Assembly (NCBI GenBank): GCA_964388455.1
Contig: CAYMAN010000047.1
Span: forward strand, 1 to 11,723
From: JBBRWO01 sp964388455
GTDB lineage: Bacteria; Actinomycetota; Coriobacteriia; Anaerosomatales; JAAXUF01
DNA length: 11,723 nt
Direction of reading: 5' to 3'
Below are positions 6,118-11,723 of the stretch, piece after piece (within the stretch, counting starts at the first letter, position 1; every line of letters starts with the position of its first letter). The position numbers and the translations under genes are program-made. The notes below the pieces were generated by a model that ran no database searches, was not told the DNA's origin, and was given only the letters and a program-made list of their open reading frames with translations.

Positions 6118-8301
6118 CTAGAAGATCGGGTCCATGGACAGGGCCGGGTGGTTCACGCTCGTGAGGAACTCGAGCACGGCGTCTTCGGTGTCACCGACGG
6201 ACTCATCGGCGATCTTGTCGAGGAAGTCGGGGTCGCCCATCTCTTCCAGGATCGGGGCCAGCGAACCGCGCATGGCCTCCTTGAGCTCCTTGGGCATCCA
6301 GACGACGCGGGAGAAGCCGCCCTCGGCACTCATGAACTTGCGGGACGCGATGTAGCCGCGGCCGATGCCCATGAAGCCGGGTGACTGGACGCCGCCGCCC
6401 ACCATGCCGGCGAGCGTGGAGAACTTCATGCCCGAGGGGGTCATGCCGGGGAACTCGCGGTTCACGATCATGACGCCGTTGCACATCGGCATCAGCGCGA
6501 TGATGGCCATGAAGCAGCCGCAGCTGGTCATCGGGTTGTCCATGAGCGAGTAGCAGGTCATGCGCTCGACGGCGCCACCGGACTTCTCGGCGATGAACTT
6601 GTTGACGCCTTCCCACTCACCGGTCTTCTCGGAGAGGCAGATGCCCTTCTCGATGGGCTGGTTGGGGCCGGTCGGGTTGAGCTCGTTGCTGGCCTTGGCG
6701 TCGAGCCAGTTGTACGCGCCGCACAGGCCCAGGCGCTCGGGGGTGACCACGCAGATGTGGGTGGGCGCGAAGCTCTGGCACAGCGAGCAGGAGTAGAAGA
6801 CGTCCACGGTGCTGTCGACCAGCTCGGCCATGCGCTCGTCGCGCGCGTCGTAGGTGGTCTTGGCGATGGCGAGCATCTCGTCGACCTTGTCCTGCTCGGT
6901 GTAGATGGTGACCTGGACCTTGTCGACGATAGCGTCGAACTCGTCGAGGATCTTGGCGTAGAGGATGTCGCCCAGGTGGTGCAGGCGGAAGCCCTTCTCC
7001 TTGGCGGCCTTGGAGACACGCAGCCACATCAGGTCGCGCTGACCCATGTGGAGCACGCCCTCGGCGAAGTTCATGAGGTGGTGGAACTGGCGCTCGATGA
7101 CCGGCTCGAAGTCCGACTGCATCTTGCGACCGGCGACGTCGACGACGATGGCCAGCGGGATGCGCGAGCCCTCTTCGATGTCGTCCAGGTCCGGGCCGAC
7201 GACTTCGACCTTGCCGTCGGTGATCGCGGCCGCGTCGATCGTGCGCACGAACTCGAACGCGGTGGTGCGCTGACCTCCGGCCTCGGTGTAGGTGTCTTCC
7301 TTGCGGACGCGCTCGCCCTCGAATGCGGGGCCGTAGGAGACGGGAATCGGCAGGTCGGTGACCTTGATCTTCAGGCCGCGGACTTCGATGGCCTTCTGGA
7401 CCAGCTCGTCGCAGCTGATGTTGGAGACGACGTGCTCGTAGGTGCAGACGCCCGTGGGGAGGATCTGCGGGATGTCGCTCGTGGCGATGGTGGGGAAGCC
7501 GTAGCTGATGCAGCCGGCCGCGGTGGCGTACCACTCGTCGGTGACCTCGCCCAGCGCAAGCACGAAGGCGAAGATGCGGCGCTTGTTGTAGTCGAGGATG
7601 CGCTCATAGTCGCCGGGCTGCACGCCGCCGAACGCCATCGCGGCGCGCGTGGCGAAGCCGAGCGAGTAGATCTGCGAGTAGACCTCGTCGCCAAAAGGCA
7701 CCAACCGCGTGTCCCAGCCAAGCTGCACGCCCTCGGACTCGAGCTGCTGGGCGAAGCTGGTGCCGTTGGTGGAGCCGGCCATGAAGACGTAGAGCATCTT
7801 CTCCTGCAGCTCGCGGGCGAGCCTGACCGCGGTTGCGGCGTCCGGTGCGGCGCCGACCACGGCCGCGAAGCCGGGGGCCGATCCGTCCACGAACTCCACG
7901 CCGCGGGCGCGCATGATGACGTCGTCAGCCGCGCCGAGCCACAGGTCGGTCACGGGCGACGGGTCCTTGTCGAGGTAGGTCAGCGCCTCGTGGCACTCCT
8001 CGGCGAGTAGGGTCGCGATACCGGCGTCGAGCGTGGTACCGAGGTAGGGGAGGTAGAGCTTCTCGGACGGCACGTCGGGCAGCAGGTCCTTGGCGTAGGC
8101 GAGTACGCGGTCCATGTCGGACAGCTTCTCGACCTTCTCGCCGGTCAGGCCGTAGATGACCGGCAGGTAGTAGCCGGTGTTGGGGAGCTCGATGGCGGCC
8201 TCGGAGCCAAAGCTCTCCTTGGCGCGATAGAGTTTCGCCTCGGTCTTCTCGAAGATGCTGTGGGCGCCTCGGATCGCGGCGCTGGCGATGATCTTTGACA
8301 C
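6118..8301 (-). CDS. acsB: Acetyl-CoA synthase catalytic subunit
   Basis: AcsB joins CO from CODH, the methyl group from the corrinoid protein and CoA into acetyl-CoA at the Ni-Ni-[4Fe-4S] A-cluster. All A-cluster ligands are visible: Cys505, Cys508, Cys517 and Cys527 for the cubane and Cys594-Gly595-Cys596 for the nickel sites. Their spacing is identical to the Moorella enzyme, shifted by one residue. At 727 aa it has the full bacterial length, including the N-terminal domain that contacts CODH and forms the CO tunnel; archaeal forms lack this. The GTG start at 8301 directly abuts the acsA stop (TAAGTG), with AGGAGG nine bases upstream inside the last acsA codons. This favours coupled, near-equal synthesis of the two subunits of the CODH/ACS complex. 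Confidence 0.98.
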   Translation of the reverse strand: MSKIIASAAIRGAHSIFEKTEAKLYRAKESFGSEAAIELPNTGYYLPVIYGLTGEKVEKLSDMDRVLAYAKDLLPDVPSEKLYLPYLGTTLDAGIATLLAEECHEALTYLDKDPSPVTDLWLGAADDVIMRARGVEFVDGSAPGFAAVVGAAPDAATAVRLARELQEKMLYVFMAGSTNGTSFAQQLESEGVQLGWDTRLVPFGDEVYSQIYSLGFATRAAMAFGGVQPGDYERILDYNKRRIFAFVLALGEVTDEWYATAAGCISYGFPTIATSDIPQILPTGVCTYEHVVSNISCDELVQKAIEVRGLKIKVTDLPIPVSYGPAFEGERVRKEDTYTEAGGQRTTAFEFVRTIDAAAITDGKVEVVGPDLDDIEEGSRIPLAIVVDVAGRKMQSDFEPVIERQFHHLMNFAEGVLHMGQRDLMWLRVSKAAKEKGFRLHHLGDILYAKILDEFDAIVDKVQVTIYTEQDKVDEMLAIAKTTYDARDERMAELVDSTVDVFYSCSLCQSFAPTHICVVTPERLGLCGAYNWLDAKASNELNPTGPNQPIEKGICLSEKTGEWEGVNKFIAEKSGGAVERMTCYSLMDNPMTSCGCFMAIIALMPMCNGVMIVNREFPGMTPSGMKFSTLAGMVGGGVQSPGFMGIGRGYIASRKFMSAEGGFSRVVWMPKELKEAMRGSLAPILEEMGDPDFLDKIADESVGDTEDAVLEFLTSVNHPALSMDPIF

Positions 8302-10254
8302 TTACAGCTCCCTCCTCATGTCCATGTCGAACAACACGCGCTCGGCCGGCACGTCGATCTTGAGTGCGGCGCGCGCGGCGTCGATCAGGTCCAGCGTGGT
8401 GACGACCATGTCCTGCGGTTCCTTGATGAAGCGGAGCGAGCCGCCGTAGCGTTCGGTCCAGCCGGAGATCATGTACTCCTCGACCTCAGGTGAGTTTGCG
8501 ACCGGTGAACCGACGCCGCCGAAGATGACGTGTGCGCCGGAGCCGACGGCGTATGTCGCGATCTCGAGCGCCTTCTCCGAGAACCACTCGGGCGAGAGTG
8601 CGACGGCGGGCAGGCCCGCGATGTCGTCGCCCAGGCCACCCGTGGCGGCCACGTCAGAGAGGACGGTGAGGATGCGGGAGTTGTCGACGCAGCTGCCCAT
8701 GTGGAGCACCGGCGGGATGCCGATCGTCTCGCAGACCTCGCGCAGTGACTCGCCGGCGAAATCCATCGTCTCCGGCGTGAGCAGGCCGTGCTTGCCGGTG
8801 GTGATCGCGGCACAGCCGGTCACGACGACCAGCACGTTGTTCGCGATGAGCTCTCGCACCACGTTGACGACCGCGTAGTCCTGCACGGCCCGAGGGCTCG
8901 AGCAGCCGACGACCGCCGCCACGCCGCGAATGCGGCCGTTGACGATGTTCTCGTTCAGCGGGTTCAGGGACGCCCGCATCTTGCCGCCCAGCATGTAGCG
9001 GATGTACTCGTGGCTGAATCCGGCCACCAGCGGCTCCGAGACATCCGGGATGTGGATCTCGTGGTTGCGGTTGGGGAAGTTGCGAATCGCCTGCTCGACG
9101 ATGGCGCGCGCCGCGACACGCGGGTTGTGCTCGTCGACGATGATCTGCTCGGAGTCGCCCACGCACGCCTTGTGGCTCGAGGAGACGAGCTTGGTGTGGA
9201 AGTGCTTGGCGACCTCGGTGAGGCCCTGGAAGATGCACTGCACGTCGACGACCATCGTCTCGACGGCGCCGGTCAGTATCGCGAGCTCCTGGTGGAGCAT
9301 GTTGCCCGCGGGCGGCACGCCCTTGCGCATGAGCGACTCGTTGGCGGTGCAGCAGATGCCCGCGACGTTGATGCCCTCGGCGCCGACCGACTTGGCGAGC
9401 TCGATCATCTCAGGCTCGCTGGTAGCGTCGATGATCATGGACGCCAACAGCGGCTCGTGGCCATGGATCAGTATGTTGACCTTCGTCGCCGAGAGGACCC
9501 CGAGGTTGGCCTGCGAGCGCACCGGCTGCGGGGTGCCGTACATGATGTCCTGCAGATCGGTCGCGATCATCGACCCGCCCCAGCCGCTGGCGAGCGCGCA
9601 CTTCACGGCCGCATCGAGCAGCGACTTGTAGTTCTGGTCGGTGCCCGCGTGCGTGCGGTGCATCGCTTCGACGATCTCGCGGTCGATGCCGCGCGGCATG
9701 ACGTCGAGCTTGCGCCACAGGTCCTGGCGCTTCTGCGGTGCGCGGGCGGCGAAGACGAGCTCGCCCTTCTGCTGGCCGAACTGAGCCAGCGCGCAGTCCG
9801 CGACCTCGACGGCGAGCGCGTCGGCGGCCTTGCCGGTGATGTCGATGCCCATGTAGCCGGCGACCTTGGCGAGCTTTACCGGGTCGGCGATCTTGGCGTC
9901 GACGATCTCGCCGCTCGCTATAGCGTGCAGCGCGAGCGCGACATCGCGGCCGTGGTCGGAGTGCGCGGCGGTACCGGCTGCGACCTGCCGCACGAAGTTG
10001 CGGGCGGCGACGGTGGCGCGGTCGGCGCCGCACACGCCGCGGTCATGCTTGCCGATGAGCCGGCACGGGCCCATCGCGCAGAGCTTGCAGCAGGCGCCGT
10101 TGGCGCCGGTCGAGCACGGGGTGATCGTCCGGGAGCGCGAGAACACCGTCTCGATGTCGCAGTCCTCGGCGATCTGGAGCATCTCGGCTGCGGTGGGGTC
10201 GATGGAGTAGTCCCCGAAGTCGGTTGCTGTCTTGGTGGTCGTGTCGTCGGACAT
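8302..10254 (-). CDS. acsA: Carbon monoxide dehydrogenase catalytic subunit (Ni-Fe-S, CooS type) of the CODH/ACS complex
   Basis: This homodimeric enzyme reduces CO2 to CO for AcsB, or runs in reverse. The 650-aa protein shows D-cluster Cys47 and Cys55; B-cluster Cys56, Cys59, Cys64 and Cys75; and C-cluster ligands in HGHEP (264-268), ICC (Cys301/302), VQC (Cys340), VGC (Cys451), TGC (Cys481) and MGSCVDNSR (Cys522). The conserved lysine motif SEKALEIA is at 559-566. Two loops are shorter than in the best-studied enzymes: 11 rather than 14 residues between the last two B-cluster cysteines, and 41 rather than 50 between the last two C-cluster cysteines. All ligand groups are nevertheless present, so it should be active. 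The ATG has AGGTG seven bases upstream. It follows acsD after 24 nt and abuts acsB, which identifies it as the ACS partner (acsA) and not a stand-alone cooS. Confidence 0.97.
   Translation of the reverse strand: MSDDTTTKTATDFGDYSIDPTAAEMLQIAEDCDIETVFSRSRTITPCSTGANGACCKLCAMGPCRLIGKHDRGVCGADRATVAARNFVRQVAAGTAAHSDHGRDVALALHAIASGEIVDAKIADPVKLAKVAGYMGIDITGKAADALAVEVADCALAQFGQQKGELVFAARAPQKRQDLWRKLDVMPRGIDREIVEAMHRTHAGTDQNYKSLLDAAVKCALASGWGGSMIATDLQDIMYGTPQPVRSQANLGVLSATKVNILIHGHEPLLASMIIDATSEPEMIELAKSVGAEGINVAGICCTANESLMRKGVPPAGNMLHQELAILTGAVETMVVDVQCIFQGLTEVAKHFHTKLVSSSHKACVGDSEQIIVDEHNPRVAARAIVEQAIRNFPNRNHEIHIPDVSEPLVAGFSHEYIRYMLGGKMRASLNPLNENIVNGRIRGVAAVVGCSSPRAVQDYAVVNVVRELIANNVLVVVTGCAAITTGKHGLLTPETMDFAGESLREVCETIGIPPVLHMGSCVDNSRILTVLSDVAATGGLGDDIAGLPAVALSPEWFSEKALEIATYAVGSGAHVIFGGVGSPVANSPEVEEYMISGWTERYGGSLRFIKEPQDMVVTTLDLIDAARAALKIDVPAERVLFDMDMRREL
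8311..8316 (-). promoter_or_regulatory. Ribosome binding site supporting the GTG start of acsB
   Basis: AGGAGG, embedded in the Met-Arg-Arg-Glu codons at the end of acsA, lies nine bases before the GTG at 8301. The next bases after the acsA TAA are this GTG, so both start choice and coupling are well supported. Confidence 0.75.
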
Positions 10255-10278
10255 CTCGGTGCACCTACTTTCGGCGAG

Positions 10279-11226
10279 CTACTGGTCGAGCAATCCCTTG
10301 ATTGCGGCGTGGACGGTTGCGACTGACTCCGGGTGGCGCATCACGAGGATGTCGGCGCCGGAGAGGGCGAACGTGATGGCGGTCGAGGTCTCCCAGAGGA
10401 CGCCGCGCTTATCCGCGTCGCCCCAGATGGGCTCCTCCTCGGCGGTGGCGCGGGCTTCCTTGCTGCGCCACGCCTCACGGCCGAGGTTGCAGATCATGGG
10501 CATCTGGCACATCGCGTCGTTCTGGTTGAGTGCGGCGAGCCGGAGGCGCTGCATGACCGTGAACGCGTACTCGACGCCGTAGCCCACCGCGCCGACCGAC
10601 GGGTCGATGAGGATGCGGTCGGCGGCCAGGCCCATCTGCGTCATGAGGATGTTGAGCTGCTTGGCCATGTTCACGTCGATGGGCGTCTCGGCGATGACCA
10701 CATGGCCGTAGCCTAGCGCCGCCGCCGCGATGGGCTTGTAGTTGTCCTCCGTGGCCGAGCCGATCGCGAGCACGGTGTCGTTGACCGCCTCGGCGACCTT
10801 CTTCAGGACCTCGGCGTCTTTCTCGGCGTTGCCGGAGCCGTAGACGATGACCGGGACGCTGACCGCGGCGACGACCGCCTTGACGGTCGCGGCGGCGTCT
10901 TCGGGCGAGGTGTCGGCGCCGTTGGGGTCGGTGCTCGCGAGCTGGACGCAGACCATGTCGGCGCCCCACTGGTCGACGCAGGCCTTGGCCCATGCCACCG
11001 GGTCGCCGGTGACGTCGCCGAGCGCGTCGGTGAGGGATACGGGCCAGCCGTCCGGTGCGGCGTCGAAGACCTCCATCGCGATGCGCGGCGCGTTGGGCAT
11101 CTCGCCGTCGAAGAGGTGGAACGGCATGCCCTTCTCGCCGCCGACCTGGATCGCGCCGGCTCCCGTGCCGAGCGTCACCGTGTTGATGGCTCCGCTGGGG
11201 GATTCCGTGGGGTTGGTGTACGGCAT
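10279..11226 (-). CDS. acsD: Corrinoid/iron-sulfur protein, small (delta) subunit
   Basis: AcsD is the TIM-barrel partner of AcsC; together they hold the cobalamin that shuttles methyl groups from AcsE to AcsB. The 315-aa length is normal for the family. Recognisable segments are GGEKGMPFHLFDGEMPN (29-45), WGADMVCVQLASTDPNG (87-103), LIDPSVGAVGYGVEY (206-220), NLGREAWRSKEA (247-258) and WETSTAITFALSGADILVMRHPE (from 278). The ATG has AGGAGG five bases upstream, overlapping the folD stop, and the gap to folD is only 9 nt. Its position ahead of acsA, separated from acsC by the CODH and ACS genes, differs from the acsC-acsD-acsE order of Moorella. Confidence 0.95.
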   Translation of the reverse strand: MPYTNPTESPSGAINTVTLGTGAGAIQVGGEKGMPFHLFDGEMPNAPRIAMEVFDAAPDGWPVSLTDALGDVTGDPVAWAKACVDQWGADMVCVQLASTDPNGADTSPEDAAATVKAVVAAVSVPVIVYGSGNAEKDAEVLKKVAEAVNDTVLAIGSATEDNYKPIAAAALGYGHVVIAETPIDVNMAKQLNILMTQMGLAADRILIDPSVGAVGYGVEYAFTVMQRLRLAALNQNDAMCQMPMICNLGREAWRSKEARATAEEEPIWGDADKRGVLWETSTAITFALSGADILVMRHPESVATVHAAIKGLLDQ

Positions 11227-11235
11227 GTCCGCCTC

Positions 11236-11723
11236 CTAGTCCTGTGATGCCTGGCGCACGGCGGCGACAAGCGTGTTCTCGAGCAACATGGCGATGGTCA
11301 TCGGTCCCACTCCGCCCGGCACCGGCGTGATCGCCGAGGCGACCTCAGATGCCGAGGAGAACTCGACGTCGCCCACGAGGCGACCGTCCTCAGTTCGGTT
11401 GATGCCCACATCGATGACGACGGCACCCGGCTTGAGCCAGTCGCCCTTCACCATCTCGGGGCGACCCACCGCGACGATGACCACGTCGGCGGCGCGCACG
11501 TGGGCGGGAAGGTCTTTGGTGCGCGAGTGGCAGAACTGCACCGTGGCGTGCTGCGCGAGCGCGAGCAGACCCGCGGGCTTGCCCACGTTGTTACTGCGTC
11601 CCACGACCACGACGTCCTTGCCGGTCAGGTCCACGCCGCTCTCCTCGAGCAGCACCATGCAGCCGGCGGGCGTGCACGACACGAACGTGTCCTTGCCCAC
11701 CACCAGGCGGCCGATGCTCTCGG
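11236..11723 (-). CDS. folD: Methenyl-THF cyclohydrolase/methylene-THF dehydrogenase, C-terminal part (cut by window edge)
   Basis: FolD is bifunctional: it cyclises formyl-THF to methenyl-THF and reduces this to methylene-THF, the substrate of MetF. Only the last 161 full codons are present; the N-terminal catalytic part with the active-site lysine lies beyond the right edge. Visible here are IGRLVVGKDTFVSCTPAG, the NAD(P)-binding segment VVVVGRSNNVGKPAGLL, CHSRT, VIDVGINR and the highly conserved ending TPVPGGVGPMTIAMLLENT. The GTG at 11703 is an internal valine codon and not the start, because family residues continue upstream of it (ESIGRLV). It is separated from acsD by 9 nt and is probably in the same transcript. 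It links the operon to the formate end of the methyl branch. Confidence 0.95.
   Translation of the reverse strand, partial: ESIGRLVVGKDTFVSCTPAGCMVLLEESGVDLTGKDVVVVGRSNNVGKPAGLLALAQHATVQFCHSRTKDLPAHVRAADVVIVAVGRPEMVKGDWLKPGAVVIDVGINRTEDGRLVGDVEFSSASEVASAITPVPGGVGPMTIAMLLENTLVAAVRQASQD

Noticed and set aside
8788..10326. Long plus-strand open frame of 512 codons opposite acsA
   Set aside because: It is an antisense shadow of GC-rich coding DNA. acsA carries all metal ligands in the opposite frame, and the plus-strand translation shows no recognisable domain.
11701..11703. GTG as a possible true start of the right-edge gene
   Set aside because: Residues encoded upstream of it (ESIGRLV) match the interior of FolD, so the gene is cut by the window edge, not short.

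Overview
The window is a single, tightly packed, minus-strand block of Wood-Ljungdahl (reductive acetyl-CoA) pathway genes. Read in the direction of transcription (high to low coordinate), the order is: folD (cut by the right edge) - acsD - acsA/cooS - acsB - acsC - a large iron-sulfur flavoprotein - metV - metF - a cooC/acsF-type nickel ATPase - acsE (cut by the left edge). Every recognisable gene lies on the minus strand. I see no tRNA, rRNA, CRISPR array, insertion sequence, promoter or terminator. The operon therefore probably starts right of base 11723 and continues left of base 1.

The DNA is strongly GC-rich with G/C-ending codons. The ACS is the long bacterial type (727 aa with the N-terminal domain), the CODH is the CooS type, and the MTHFR is the MetV/MetF type, so the source is an anaerobic bacterium and not an archaeon. 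A high-GC actinobacterial lineage (Coriobacteriia-like) is plausible, but this is a guess from composition and gene style; a high-GC clostridial relative cannot be excluded.

The genes form one metabolic line. FolD makes methylene-THF. MetF/MetV reduce it to methyl-THF, probably fed with electrons by the flavoprotein encoded directly upstream of metV. AcsE moves the methyl group to the corrinoid protein AcsC/AcsD. AcsA reduces CO2 to CO. AcsB condenses CO, methyl and CoA to acetyl-CoA. The CooC/AcsF ATPase probably loads nickel into AcsA or AcsB.

The most interesting item is the 663-aa protein at 2669-4660. It joins an N-terminal iron-sulfur segment, a GltD/NfnB/SfrB-like FAD and NAD(P)H module, two [4Fe-4S] ferredoxin motifs and a C-terminal domain that looks like a shortened MvhD. 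Its stop overlaps the metV start, metV overlaps metF, and metF overlaps the ATPase gene, each by 4 nt. I propose it as a one-polypeptide electron-input module for the methylene-THF reductase, in the place taken by HdrABC-MvhD in Moorella or RnfC2 in Acetobacterium. Secondary observations are a CODH with shorter loops than the best-known enzymes, and a shared short motif in the only two sizeable intergenic gaps, before acsC and before acsE.
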